Positions 32,447 to 42,892 are shown, counted from the stretch's first letter. The stretch is DNA of 64,000 nt from Acidovorax sp. A79 (GCF_041154505.1 NZ_AP028672.1:2706501-2770500); one strand, 5' to 3'. Made by a program: numbers and translations. Notes: generated by a model not told the origin, from the sequence alone.

Positions 32447-32514
32447 GGTTTCAAGCCCTTTGAGCCACTGGCGCCCGTCTAGAAAGCGCAAGCAGCTATC
32501 ATTTCAGGAGCTAC
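32447..32514 (-). repeat. dispersed intergenic repeat, copy between the TctD- and TctE-like genes
   Basis: Plus-strand order is ttcaagccctttgagccactggcgcc, then a middle, then gcgcaagcagctatcatttcaggagctac in the same arrangement as the other copies. It overlaps the response-regulator stop codon at one end and meets the kinase start at the other. Confidence 0.6.
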
Positions 32515-33185
32515 CCTGGAATCTTTTCGAGGCAATAGCCCAGGCCGCGCACGGTGGCGATGCGGATGGGCCCGCCCTCGATCTTCTTGCGCAGGCGGTG
32601 GATGTAGACCTCGATGGCGTTGTTGCTCACCTCCTCGCCCCATTCGCACAGGCGCTCCACCAGCTGCTCCTTGCTCACCAGGCGGCCCGCGCGCTGCAGC
32701 AGCACTTCCAGCAGGCCCAGTTCGCGGGCGGACAGCTCGATCATCTTGCCGTCGATGGTGGCCACGCGGCCGGCCTGGTCGTACACGAGCGGGCCGTGCT
32801 TGATGGCGCTGCTGGTGCCGCCCATGCCCCTGCGCGTGAGGGCCCGCACGCGCGCCTCCAGCTCCTGCAGGCTGAAAGGCTTGGCCATGTAGTCGTCGGC
32901 ACCGAAGTCCAGGCCCTTGACGCGCTCTTCCACGCTGTCGGCCGCGGTGAGGATGAGCACGGGCAGCGCCGAGCCCCGGCTGCGCAGCTTCTTGAGCACC
33001 TCCAGCCCGTGCATCCGGGGCAGGCCCAGGTCCAGGATCAGCAGGTCGAACTCGTTGTTGGTCAGCAGGGCCGCGTCGGCCTCGCTGCCGCTGGCCACGT
33101 GGTCCACGACGGCGCCCGACGCCCGCAGCGTGCGCAGCAGGCCATCGGCCAGCACCTGGTCGTCTTCGGCAATGAGGATGCGCAT
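32511..33185 (-). CDS. DNA-binding response regulator, TctD-like (OmpR family)
   Basis: 224 residues. Receiver domain MRILIAEDDQVLADGL with acidic pair EDD, phospho-acceptor Asp in DLLILDLGLPRMHG (about 51), conserved Thr in LILTAADS and Lys in DDYMAKPFS. The C-terminal OmpR winged helix includes LSARELGLLEVLLQRAGRLVSKEQLVERL and NAIEVYIHRLRKKIE. It is the cognate partner of the kinase that follows on the same strand. In the Tct family this pair controls uptake of tricarboxylates; the local Bug genes are probable targets. Confidence 0.93.
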   Translation of the reverse strand: MRILIAEDDQVLADGLLRTLRASGAVVDHVASGSEADAALLTNNEFDLLILDLGLPRMHGLEVLKKLRSRGSALPVLILTAADSVEERVKGLDFGADDYMAKPFSLQELEARVRALTRRGMGGTSSAIKHGPLVYDQAGRVATIDGKMIELSARELGLLEVLLQRAGRLVSKEQLVERLCEWGEEVSNNAIEVYIHRLRKKIEGGPIRIATVRGLGYCLEKIPG

Positions 33186-33267
33186 GCGGTGTCTCCTTGA
33201 GGGTTGGCTGCGGTCTGGCGCCGCGCCTGCCCTCGATTCTAGGATGGCCCCGCCCCTGCGCGCCGCG

Positions 33268-34194
33268 TCAGCGCGGATCGTGTGCGAGCAGCAGGCGCAC
33301 CAGTTTCTGCAGGTCTGCCTGCAGCCGGGCCATGCCCTCGGGGTGCTGGGCGAGCGTGCCCTCGTCCATGTAGAGCTTGCGGTTGATCTCGACCTGGATG
33401 CCGTGGCGGTGCTGCGCGGGGTTGCCGTAGCGGCGCACCAGCTCCACGCCCTTGTAGGGGTGGTTGTATTCCACGCTGTAGCCACAGCCGCGCAGGTGCT
33501 CGCACACCAGCGCCGACAGCGCCGGGCTGGCGGTGGTGCCGTCGCGGTCGCCCACCACGAAGTCCGCGTGCTCCAGCCCCGGGAACTCGGTGGCGAAGCG
33601 CCCTGCCACGGCGGGCATGGAGTGGCAGTTGATGTGGATGCTGTAGCCGTGGCGCGCATGGGCGGCGTCGATGGCCTGGGCCACGGCCGCATGGTAGGGG
33701 CGCCAGCAGCGGTCGATGCGCGCGCGCACCTCGGCCACGGTGAGCTGGCGGCTGTAGATGGGCTCGCCCTCGTCGGTGAACTTCCAGATCAGGCCCTTGC
33801 CCAGGCGCACCTTGCTGAGCACCTGGGGGTCGGTGGAGATGGGGCCGGTCCACTCGCCGTCGAGCAGGGAGGTGTCGAGCTCGGTCGTGTCGCGGTTGGC
33901 ATCGAGGTAGATGCGGGGGAAGTGGGCTTCGACCCAGGCCACGCCCAGCGCGGGGGCAAAGGCGTAGATCTTCTCGACGTGCGTGTCCTCGGCGCGGCGC
34001 AGCGTGGGCAGGTCGCAGGCCGAGCCGAAGTCGGCGGGGTATTGTGTGCCGCTGTGCGGCGAATCGAGCACCAGCGCCGTGGTGCCGGGCAGGTAGGTGA
34101 AGGCCGCAGGCGCCAGCGGGGTGCCGGGGGAACCGGTGGCACCGGGCTGGGCCTGCTGGAATCGTCGGTTGATCAGTTTCAAAGCGGCATGCAT
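33268..34194 (-). CDS. N-formylglutamate amidohydrolase family protein
   Basis: 308-residue zinc amidohydrolase of the HutG/FGase family. ALVLDSPHSGTQYPADFG (zinc-site start), IYLDANRDTTELDTSLL, INCHSMPAV (His ligand region) and GYSVEYNHPYKGVELVRRYG are visible. The true substrate may be N-formylglutamate or a related N-acyl amino acid. The ATG at 34194 gives MHAALKLINRRF; the longer frame upstream has no clear support. It lies between a Bug gene and the two-component pair on the same strand, so the imported ligand may be its substrate or related to it. Confidence 0.9.
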   Translation of the reverse strand: MHAALKLINRRFQQAQPGATGSPGTPLAPAAFTYLPGTTALVLDSPHSGTQYPADFGSACDLPTLRRAEDTHVEKIYAFAPALGVAWVEAHFPRIYLDANRDTTELDTSLLDGEWTGPISTDPQVLSKVRLGKGLIWKFTDEGEPIYSRQLTVAEVRARIDRCWRPYHAAVAQAIDAAHARHGYSIHINCHSMPAVAGRFATEFPGLEHADFVVGDRDGTTASPALSALVCEHLRGCGYSVEYNHPYKGVELVRRYGNPAQHRHGIQVEINRKLYMDEGTLAQHPEGMARLQADLQKLVRLLLAHDPR

Positions 34195-34395
34195 AGGCAG
34201 AGTGTGCGCAAAGTGGGGCGGCCGGCCTAGCCGCCCGGACCGGTTGGAGACCATGGTTATCCCTGAGACGGGCTCCTCCAGCTGTGGCCGCCGGGCCCAG
34301 GGGCCCGGTATCGAAGAAAATGGGGCTCCCCCTGGCCGCCGGCCCGCCACCGCCCGTGGGGTGGATCGCGCGAGGCGGCTCAGCGGGGGCCCATG

Positions 34396-35361
34396 TCAAT
34401 CCAGCGCCACCTTCGCAAAGGCCGCCACCCGTTTCATCTTGTCGATCTCGCGGGCGATCTGCGCCGTGAAGTCCCGGGACGTTGTGCCCGACGGGTACAG
34501 CCCCTGTCCCGCCAGGCGCTCGCGCACGGCGGGCTCCTTGAGCGCCTGGGCCACGGCCTGCTGGATGCGGTCCACCGCGGCCGCGGGCGTGCCCGCGGGA
34601 GCCACCAGGCCGAACCAGGACGGGTCGTTGTTGTTGGCGAAACCCAGCTGTGCGTAGGTGGGGACATCAGGCAGCACGTCAAGCCGCTCGGGCCAGGACA
34701 CCGCCAGCGCCCTGAGCTTGCCGGACTTGATGTGCGGCAGCGAGGAAGCCACCTGATCGAAATACACCGCCACCTGGCCGGCCAGCACGTCGTTGACGGC
34801 CGGGCCCGCACCGCGGTAGGGAATGTGCACCATGGCCGTGCCGGTGCTGCTCTTGAACAGCTCGCCCCACATGTGGCCGATGGTGCCGTTGCCGGGCGTG
34901 GCATACGAAACCTTGCCGGGATGGGCCTTCAGGTACTTCACGAGGTCGGCAAAGTCCTTGACGGGCAGCACGGCCGGGTTCACCACCACGACGCCGGGGG
35001 CCTTCACCATCTCGGTCACGCCCACGAAGTCCTTGATGGGGTCGTAGGGCAGCTTGCTGTAGACGGCGGGGTTCACGCCGTGCGTGGACAGCGTGGCCAC
35101 GCCCAGCGTGAGGCCGTCGGCCGGAGCGCGCGCGGCTTCGGCCATGCCGATGGAGCCCCCCGCGCCGCCGCGGTTTTCCAGCACCACGGGCTGCTTGAGG
35201 ATGCGGGCCAGCGACTCCTGCAGGCTGCGCACGGTCATGTCCGTGGCGCCTCCGGGCGGAAAGGGCACGATGATGCGCAGGGGCTTGCCTTCTTGCGCGA
35301 GAGTTATTCCAGGAACGAAAGATACTGTGGCCAGGGCTGAGAGCAGATGACGGCGTTGCAT
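34396..35361 (-). CDS. Bug/TctC-family periplasmic solute-binding protein (paralogue)
   Basis: 321 residues with signal peptide to about residue 22 (LAQ). RIIVPFPPGGATDMTVRSL, VLENRGGAGG, NPAVYSKLPYDPIKDFVGVTEMV, NGTIGHMWGELF and VYFDQVASSLPHIKSGKLRALAVS match the Bug protein at 29846 almost block for block. The two are recent paralogues or a duplicated functional pair. It is the first gene of the minus-strand block that includes the amidohydrolase and two-component genes; LysR is divergent. The CATTCC palindrome lies 77 bases before its ATG. Confidence 0.93.
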   Translation of the reverse strand: MQRRHLLSALATVSFVPGITLAQEGKPLRIIVPFPPGGATDMTVRSLQESLARILKQPVVLENRGGAGGSIGMAEAARAPADGLTLGVATLSTHGVNPAVYSKLPYDPIKDFVGVTEMVKAPGVVVVNPAVLPVKDFADLVKYLKAHPGKVSYATPGNGTIGHMWGELFKSSTGTAMVHIPYRGAGPAVNDVLAGQVAVYFDQVASSLPHIKSGKLRALAVSWPERLDVLPDVPTYAQLGFANNNDPSWFGLVAPAGTPAAAVDRIQQAVAQALKEPAVRERLAGQGLYPSGTTSRDFTAQIAREIDKMKRVAAFAKVALD

Positions 35362-35437
35362 GGGACATTTCTCCTATGGGGTAGGTTGAGATTAATGGAA
35401 TCCACGAGCCCTACCAAGCAATGGATATGCCTGATAA

Positions 35438-35454
35438 CATTCCCATATGGAATG
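35438..35454. promoter_or_regulatory. CATTCC-N5-GGAATG palindrome in the Bug/LysR divergent gap
   Basis: Perfect arms around CATAT. It contains a LysR-type T-N11-A box and is framed by two tgataac direct repeats (35432-35438 and 35457-35463). It lies 77 bases before the Bug ATG and 16 before the LysR ATG, which fits control of both with autoregulation. Confidence 0.7.
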
Positions 35455-35469
35455 ATTTGATAACTTACG

Positions 35470-36438
35470 ATGTCTTCCCTGCGCCGCCTTTCACCCCCCT
35501 TGCACCTGCTGCGGGCGTTTTCCACCGTCACGCGCTTCGGCAGCGTCTCGCGGGCCGCCGAGGCCCTGCACCTCACGCAGAGCGCGGTGAGCAAGCAGGT
35601 GAAGGAACTGGAGGCCTGGGTGGGCGTGCCGCTGTTCGAGCGCAGCCGCAAGCGCCTGGCGCTGACCCCCGCGGGCGAGCGCTACGAGAAGGCCGTGCGC
35701 GCCGTGCTGGCGCAGCTGGAGGCCGCCACCCTGGAGCTGATCACCAGCGATGACGGCGGCGGCGCGCTGCACCTGTCGAGCCTGCCCACCTTCGCCGCCA
35801 AGTGGCTCATTCCGCGCCTGCCGCAGTTCCAGCAGCAGCACCCGCAGGTCACGCTGCACTTCGTGCCGTACGTGCACAGCTACAACTTCGAACGGCCCGA
35901 GCTCGACTGCGCCATCCTGTTCGGCGATGGCCACTGGCCGGGCGCCCACGCCCACTACATCACGGGCAACGACGTGGCCCTGATCGCGCCGCGCGCCAAG
36001 GTGGCGGACTGGCCCATCCACACCCCGCGCGACGTGGCGCGCTACGCGCTGCTGCGCCACGTGACCGTGCCCGAGGCCTGGCTGCGCTGGAGCGAGACGC
36101 ACGGGGTACAGGGCCAGCTCGACCCGCTGGCCGGCCCGCAGTTCGACCAGTTCCAGACCATGATCCGTGCGGTGATGGCCGGCATGGGCCTGGCCCTGGT
36201 GCCGCGCTGCCTGGTGCAGGACGAGATCACCGCCGGCCTGGTGCGCGAGCCGCTGGCCGCCGCCGTCCAGCGCGGGGGCTACCAGAGCGAGGTGGGCTAC
36301 TGGCTCTGCTACCCCGAAGGCCGCACGCAGCTGCATGCGCTGCAGTGCTTCCGGCAATGGTTGCTGGCCTGCGCGGAGCCCGCAGGCGCGGCGCCCCCGC
36401 CCACGGGCGCCGCGGCTGGCACCGGGCCGGCGCCCTGA
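35470..36438 (+). CDS. LysR-family transcriptional regulator, GcvA-like
   Basis: 322 residues. N-terminal winged helix LHLLRAFSTVTRFGSVSRAAEALHLTQSAVSKQVKELEAWVGVPLFERSRKRLALTPAG is a strong LysR signature. The effector domain has LHLSSLPTFAAKWLIPRLPQFQQQHPQVTLHF and MIRAVMAGMGLALVPRCLV, as in GcvA. The Pro/Ala tail is not conserved. It is divergent from the Bug gene and sits next to the palindrome at 35438. By family logic it probably controls the adjacent Bug gene and, through the second palindrome, the distant paralogue. Confidence 0.92.
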   Translation: MSSLRRLSPPLHLLRAFSTVTRFGSVSRAAEALHLTQSAVSKQVKELEAWVGVPLFERSRKRLALTPAGERYEKAVRAVLAQLEAATLELITSDDGGGALHLSSLPTFAAKWLIPRLPQFQQQHPQVTLHFVPYVHSYNFERPELDCAILFGDGHWPGAHAHYITGNDVALIAPRAKVADWPIHTPRDVARYALLRHVTVPEAWLRWSETHGVQGQLDPLAGPQFDQFQTMIRAVMAGMGLALVPRCLVQDEITAGLVREPLAAAVQRGGYQSEVGYWLCYPEGRTQLHALQCFRQWLLACAEPAGAAPPPTGAAAGTGPAP

Positions 36439-36473
36439 GGGCCCGCCCCCCGGGCCAGGCTCCGAGCCCTGTT

Positions 36474-36517
36474 GTCAACCCTTGTTGACGATACGAGTTC
36501 CGTCAACTACAGTTGAC
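36474..36517 (+). promoter_or_regulatory. promoter with doubled GTCAAC-N4-GTTGAC palindromes; leaderless start predicted
   Basis: Two copies of GTCAAC-N4-GTTGAC lie at 36474-36489 and 36502-36517. TTGACG (36485-36490) and TACAGT (36508-36513) are 17 bases apart, a good sigma-70 promoter built into the palindromes. The expected start point is about 36520, which is the A of the HTH gene ATG. No ribosome site is visible. Confidence 0.6.
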
Positions 36518-36519
36518 GA

Positions 36520-36750
36520 ATGCCGACCCCACCGCCCCTGCAGCTGCCCCCGCACGACGACCCCGAAGCCGCGCTGGCCGCCGTGGTGGCCTTGCGCCTG
36601 ATGGCCGACCGGCTGGAGGCGGCGGCCGTGGCCACCGCCCTGGAGCGGGGGTGGTCGTGGGCGCAGATTGCCCAGGCCCTGGGCGTCAGCAAGCAGGCGG
36701 CGCACAAGCGGCTCTCTCCCCAGGCCACGCGCCCCGCCCCCCCTGGATGA
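36520..36750 (+). CDS. small helix-turn-helix protein (76 aa)
   Basis: LALERGWSWAQIAQALGVSKQAAHKRL-like HTH (ATALERGWSWAQIAQALGVSKQAAHKRLS, about residues 39-67) is the only domain, with an acidic N-terminal helix LAAVVALRLMADRLEAAA. It resembles the DNA-binding part of small regulators of Clp-N partner proteins. The ATG coincides with the predicted transcription start. Its TGA overlaps an ATG in the next frame (36747-36750), so the two genes are coupled. Likely autoregulator at the palindromes upstream. Confidence 0.75.
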   Translation: MPTPPPLQLPPHDDPEAALAAVVALRLMADRLEAAAVATALERGWSWAQIAQALGVSKQAAHKRLSPQATRPAPPG

Positions 36751-36767
36751 TGGAAGGACTCCTCCCC

Positions 36768-37268
36768 ATGCTGCAACACATCCGCCAGCGCCTGAACGAC
36801 ATGCGCACCCTGCACCGGCTGTGCACGCGCGCCGAGCACCACGCCCGCGCCCGGGGCCAGCCGCAACCGGGCGCGGAGCACTTCCTGCTGGCCGCCATCG
36901 AGCTGCCCGACGGCTCCGCGCGCCGCGCTTTCGCGCGCGTTGGCGCGAACCCGGACGCCCTGCCCGCCGCGATCGAACAGCAGTACCGCGATGCGCTGGC
37001 GCAGATCGGCATCGATGCCGAAATGCCGCCCGCCGCACCCTGTGCGCCGCAGGCCGGGATCTACCGCGCGCAGCCGTCCGGCGAGGGCCTCATCCAGGCA
37101 CTGGCGGAGGCTCGCAAGGGCCAGCCCGGCCCCTTGCTGGGTGCGCACGTGGTGGCACTGATCGCGGCCACGCCGCAGGGCGTGGCCGCGCGGGCATTGC
37201 GCGCGCTGCGGCTGGACCCCCACGCGCTGAGCCACGCCGCGCGGCAGGAGAGCGCCCCGCGCGTCTGA
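36768..37268 (+). CDS. Clp N-terminal (R) domain protein
   Basis: About 166 residues. HRLCTRAEHHARARGQPQPGAEHFLLAAIELPDGSARRAFARVGANPDAL is one Clp-N repeat, and GIYRAQPSGEGLIQALAEARKGQPGPLLGAHVVALIAATPQGVAARALRALRLD is a second. No AAA+ ATPase follows, so this is a stand-alone N-domain. The ATG at 36768 has an AAGGA about nine bases upstream; an alternative ATG at 36747 overlaps the HTH stop. In other bacteria stand-alone Clp-N proteins act as adaptors or stress proteins; the role here is unknown. Confidence 0.75.
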   Translation: MLQHIRQRLNDMRTLHRLCTRAEHHARARGQPQPGAEHFLLAAIELPDGSARRAFARVGANPDALPAAIEQQYRDALAQIGIDAEMPPAAPCAPQAGIYRAQPSGEGLIQALAEARKGQPGPLLGAHVVALIAATPQGVAARALRALRLDPHALSHAARQESAPRV

Positions 37269-37307
37269 AGCCCCCCCCCTTGGGCGCCAGGATGACCGTG
37301 CGGCGGC

Positions 37308-37796
37308 CTAGCCGCCCGCATAGGCCTCCAGCCCGATCGCCACCACGGTGGCCACGTCGTTGCCCACCTCCGCCCGGAACTCCGCCTCGGCCTGCGCGAC
37401 GGCATCGCGAAACGCCTGCAGCCAGGCCAGGCCCGTGGGCGTGAAGCACACGCGGCGCGCACGCGCATCCAGCGGATCGGCCTCGCGCGTGACCAGGCCC
37501 CAGGCCTCGCACTGGTCCACCAGGTTGGCCATCGCCTGCTTGGTCATGCCCGCGCGCTGGGCCAGGTCGGTCAGCCGGTCGCCCTGCAGCGCCAGGTGGC
37601 GCGTGATGTGCACGTGGGCGGCGCTCACCTGGTCGCGCGCCGCGAGGTTGGACAGCGCCAGCGGCACCTCCACGTTGTGCGCCATGAGCTGCAGCACGCG
37701 CGCGTCGAAGCGCCGCATGGCGTGGCCGAACAGGCGGCCCAGGTGGGTCTGGCGCCAGCCGTCTTCGGCGGGTGAAGGAAGAGGCATATCAGGCAT
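37308..37796 (-). CDS. MarR-family transcriptional regulator
   Basis: 162 residues from the ATG at 37796. The winged helix is ITRHLALQGDRLTDLAQRAGMTKQAMANLVDQCEAWGLVTREADPLDARARRVCFTPTGLAWL, with the recognition helix at TKQAMANLVDQ and the wing at DPLDARARR. A TTG start at 37814 would sit inside the GTCAG palindrome and is less likely; ATG at 37787 is another option. Divergent from recA across a 142-base gap. Targets unknown; autoregulation is likely. Confidence 0.88.
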   Translation of the reverse strand: MPDMPLPSPAEDGWRQTHLGRLFGHAMRRFDARVLQLMAHNVEVPLALSNLAARDQVSAAHVHITRHLALQGDRLTDLAQRAGMTKQAMANLVDQCEAWGLVTREADPLDARARRVCFTPTGLAWLQAFRDAVAQAEAEFRAEVGNDVATVVAIGLEAYAGG

Positions 37797-37805
37797 TCGC
37801 ACATT

Positions 37806-37820
37806 GTCAGGCAAACTGAC
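37806..37820. promoter_or_regulatory. GTCAG-N5-CTGAC palindrome, candidate MarR operator
   Basis: Perfect five-base arms with GCAAA between, lying 10 bases before the MarR ATG at 37796. A MarR-type dimer could bind here. It is about 35 bases before the recA promoter, so cross-effects are possible. Confidence 0.5.
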
Positions 37821-37830
37821 TAAATTGAGC

Positions 37831-37877
37831 TTGAATGCCCCGCGACGACTCGCATAAACTACTGTTCAAGCATCCAG
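37831..37877 (+). promoter_or_regulatory. recA promoter with LexA (SOS) box
   Basis: TTGAAT (37831-37836) and TAAACT (37855-37860) are 18 bases apart. They are followed by tactgttcaagcatccag, in which CTG-N10-CAG (37862-37877) is a LexA box with a good left half. The box overlaps the expected start point, so LexA would block transcription until DNA damage. Confidence 0.75.
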
Positions 37878-37938
37878 CCTGTGATTAACCGCAGAGCGGT
37901 GCAGGCACCCAACCCATTGTTTCTCAAGGAGTTTTCTC

Positions 37939-39012
<1,074 letters not shown>

Positions 39013-39019
39013 CCGCCAC

Positions 39020-39084
39020 AATTCAAGCCAGATTGCCTTCCAGCGCCTGATTGACAAGCGCTGGCAGCTATTGAATTGAAAGCA
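39020..39084 (-). repeat. dispersed intergenic repeat between recA and recX
   Basis: Reads attcaagccagattgccttc, then the core ccagcgcctgattgacaagcgctgg, then cagctattgaattgaaagc. CCAGCGC and GCGCTGG pair across the core. The copy lies wholly in the recA-recX gap and ends 11 bases before the recX ATG. Confidence 0.65.
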
Positions 39085-39095
39085 AAGAAGAGGCC

Positions 39096-39560
39096 ATGGG
39101 GTTCACCACGCTCTCGCTCAAGGGGCGGGCGCTGCGGCTGCTGAGCCAGCGCGAGCACTCGCTCGCTGAACTGCGGCGCAAGCTCGCGCCGCATGTGCAG
39201 GAGGGCGACGACCTGCAGGCCCTGCTGGAAGACCTGCAGGCGCGCGACTTCATCAGCGAGGCCCGGGTGGTGGAATCCGTGCTGCACCAGCGCGCGGGCC
39301 GCCTGGGTTCCCAGCGCATACGGCAGGAGCTGCACGCCAAGGGCATCGGCCCCGAGGCAGTTCAGCACGCCCTCGACCAACTCAAAGGCAGCGAATGGGC
39401 ACGCGCCCATGCACTGTGGCTGCGCAAATTTGGCGCCGTGGCGGACGATGCGCAGCAACGTGCGCGGCAAGTCCGCTTTCTGACCGCACGCGGGTTTTCG
39501 GGCGAGATCACCCGGCGCGTCGTGCGTGGCGAAGCGCCGGAAATCCAGGGCGAGATCTAG
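39096..39560 (+). CDS. recX: regulatory protein RecX
   Basis: 154-residue RecA modulator. [26 protein letters not shown] and the three-helix repeats [56 protein letters not shown] are RecX-typical, followed by [22 protein letters not shown]. The length suits the family. It follows recA in the same direction; readthrough from recA is the usual way of expression, but the repeat in the gap may change it. Confidence 0.95.
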   Translation: MGFTTLSLKGRALRLLSQREHSLAELRRKLAPHVQEGDDLQALLEDLQARDFISEARVVESVLHQRAGRLGSQRIRQELHAKGIGPEAVQHALDQLKGSEWARAHALWLRKFGAVADDAQQRARQVRFLTARGFSGEITRRVVRGEAPEIQGEI

Positions 39561-39615
39561 GGCCGGTCACGCGGGCAGGGGCGGCGCCCCAAGGCCCCGG
39601 GACCCAGAAGACAGC

Positions 39616-39644
39616 ACAGGCGGCCACGCTCCGGAGCCGCCTGT
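39616..39644. terminator. hairpin between convergent recX and argC
   Basis: ACAGGCGGC (39616-39624) pairs with GCCGCCTGT (39636-39644) in a nine-base stem with an 11-base loop. No T-run of length follows, so it may act as a weak bidirectional terminator. Confidence 0.45.
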
Positions 39645-39665
39645 TGTCCCCACCGATCCCCGCCG

Positions 39666-40598
39666 TCAGAGGCCCAGCATCAGCTGCAGGTTCTGCACGG
39701 CCGCGCCGCTGGCGCCCTTGCCCAGGTTGTCCAGGCGCGCGATCAGCACCGCGTGCCGGTACTCTTCGTTGGCGAACACGCGCAGCTCCAGCTTGTTGGT
39801 GTCGTTCAGCGCGGTCGCATCCAGCTTGCCGTCGGCCGTGGCGGGCAGCACGCTGACCCACTGCTCGGGTGTATTGCTCCTGGCGTAATGCGCCGCCAGC
39901 GCGTCGTGCAAATCGGCCGCCTTGGGCGCGCCGGGCAGCAGGTCCAGATGCAGCGGCAGCTGCACCAGCATGCCCTGGCGGAAGTTGCCTACCGACGGCA
40001 CGAAGATGGGCCGGCGGGTGATGCCCGTGTAACGCATGATTTCGGGCAGGTGCTTGTGCTGCAGCGTGAGCGCATAGGCCTCGAACAACGGCGCCGTGCC
40101 GGCCTCATAGGCCTCGATCATGGTCCGGCCGCCACCCGAGTAGCCGCTGACCGAGGGCAGGGCGAGCGGGAAGTCCGGGGGCACCAGGCCCGCATCCACC
40201 AGCGGGCGCAGCAGCGCAATCGCACCGGTGGCATAGCAGCCGGGATTGGCCACGCGGTCCGCCTGCGCGACTGCTTCGCGCTGGCCGGCGGCCAGCTCGG
40301 GAAAGCCGAACACCCAGCCGGGCGCCGTGCGGTGGGCCGTGCTGGCGTCGATCACCTTGACCTTGCGGCCCGTGCTCCGGGCAATCTCGTCCACCATCGC
40401 CACGGTGTCACGCGCAGCATCGTCGTGCAGGCACAGGATCACCAGATCCACGCCGGCAATCAGGTCGCGTTTCGCGGCAGGGTCCTTGCGCAACTCGGGC
40501 GCGATGCTGACCAGCTCGATCTGCGGCATGGCCTGCAGGCGCTCACGGATCTGCAGGCCCGTGGTGCCGGCTTCGCCATCGATAAAGACTCTGGACAT
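39666..40598 (-). CDS. argC: N-acetyl-gamma-glutamyl-phosphate reductase, short type
   Basis: 310-residue NADP-dependent reductase of arginine biosynthesis, third step. [17 protein letters not shown] is the nucleotide-binding start, [17 protein letters not shown] holds the catalytic Cys (about 117), and [20 protein letters not shown] and [13 protein letters not shown] follow. The length matches the short (type 2) ArgC form. The ATG at 40598 has AGGAGC upstream. Divergent from sucC across a 221-base gap. Confidence 0.95.
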   Translation of the reverse strand: MSRVFIDGEAGTTGLQIRERLQAMPQIELVSIAPELRKDPAAKRDLIAGVDLVILCLHDDAARDTVAMVDEIARSTGRKVKVIDASTAHRTAPGWVFGFPELAAGQREAVAQADRVANPGCYATGAIALLRPLVDAGLVPPDFPLALPSVSGYSGGGRTMIEAYEAGTAPLFEAYALTLQHKHLPEIMRYTGITRRPIFVPSVGNFRQGMLVQLPLHLDLLPGAPKAADLHDALAAHYARSNTPEQWVSVLPATADGKLDATALNDTNKLELRVFANEEYRHAVLIARLDNLGKGASGAAVQNLQLMLGL

Positions 40599-40819
40599 AA
40601 GGGTGCTCCTGCAAAAAATGGGCAGCAAAGTCTGCCAAGAAACCACGAGAAAAGCCAAGAAACTGCCACCCGGCAGGCGCGGCGAAGCCGTCAGCCACGC
40701 ACAAGGATGGTGCATTGCAACATGATACAGTCGCTGGTTGCCATGTCCCCAGCCCGCGGCCAGACATTTTGTTGTTCATGGCAAACGGGTAACCACCATC
40801 CTTCCCTGAGAGAGACCTC

Positions 40820-41980
<1,161 letters not shown>

Positions 41981-41995
41981 GCCCGGAGAACACAC

Positions 41996-42892
41996 ATGTC
42001 GATCTACATCAACAAAGACACCAAGGTCATCACCCAGGGCATCACGGGCAAGACCGGCCAGTTCCACACCGAGAAGTGCCAGGAATACGCGAACGGCAAG
42101 AACTGCTTCGTGGCAGGCGTGAACCCCAAGAAGGCCGGCGAGTCGATCTTCAACATCCCGATCTACGCCTCCGTCAAGGAAGCCGCATCACAGACCGGCG
42201 CCACCGTGTCGGTGATCTACGTGCCGCCCGCAGGCGCTGCTGATGCGATCTGGGAAGCTGTGGAAGCCGACCTGGACATGGCCATCTGCATCACCGAAGG
42301 CATTCCGGTCAAGGACATGCTGATGGTGCGCAACAAGATGAAGGCCAAGGAAGCCGCCGGCGGCAAGAAGACCCTGCTGCTGGGCCCGAACTGCCCCGGC
42401 CTCATCACGCCCGACGAAATCAAGATCGGCATCATGCCCGGCCACATCCACCGCAAGGGCCGCATCGGCGTCGTGAGCCGCTCCGGCACGCTGACGTACG
42501 AAGCCGTGGCCATGCTGACCGAGGTGGGCCTGGGCCAGTCGAGCGCCGTGGGCATTGGTGGCGACCCCATCAATGGCCTGAAGCACATCGACGTGATGAA
42601 GGCGTTCAACGACGATCCGGACACCGACGCCGTGATCATGATCGGCGAAATCGGCGGCCCTGACGAAGCCGAAGCCGCCCAGTGGTGCAAGGCCAACATG
42701 AAGAAGCCCATCGTGGGCTTCATCGCTGGCGTGACCGCGCCTCCCGGCAAGCGCATGGGCCATGCCGGCGCGCTGATCTCCGGCGGCGCCGACACGGCCG
42801 ATGCCAAGCTCGCCATCATGGAAGAGTCGGGCTTCATCATCACCCGCAACCCGTCGGAGCTGGGCAAGCTGCTCAAGGCCCAGCTCAAGTAA
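41996..42892 (+). CDS. sucD: succinate--CoA ligase [ADP-forming], alpha subunit
   Basis: 298 residues. [19 protein letters not shown] at the CoA-binding start, [21 protein letters not shown], the motif [31 protein letters not shown], and the phosphohistidine at [15 protein letters not shown] (His about 256). Standard length. It completes the TCA ligase with SucC. A hairpin terminator follows about 94 bases later. Confidence 0.99.
   Translation: MSIYINKDTKVITQGITGKTGQFHTEKCQEYANGKNCFVAGVNPKKAGESIFNIPIYASVKEAASQTGATVSVIYVPPAGAADAIWEAVEADLDMAICITEGIPVKDMLMVRNKMKAKEAAGGKKTLLLGPNCPGLITPDEIKIGIMPGHIHRKGRIGVVSRSGTLTYEAVAMLTEVGLGQSSAVGIGGDPINGLKHIDVMKAFNDDPDTDAVIMIGEIGGPDEAEAAQWCKANMKKPIVGFIAGVTAPPGKRMGHAGALISGGADTADAKLAIMEESGFIITRNPSELGKLLKAQLK

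Noticed and set aside
32447..32491. Upstream TTG start (32491) for the TctE-like kinase
   Set aside because: It would place 15 residues encoded by a dispersed repeat at the N-terminus; homology starts at the TTG at 32446.
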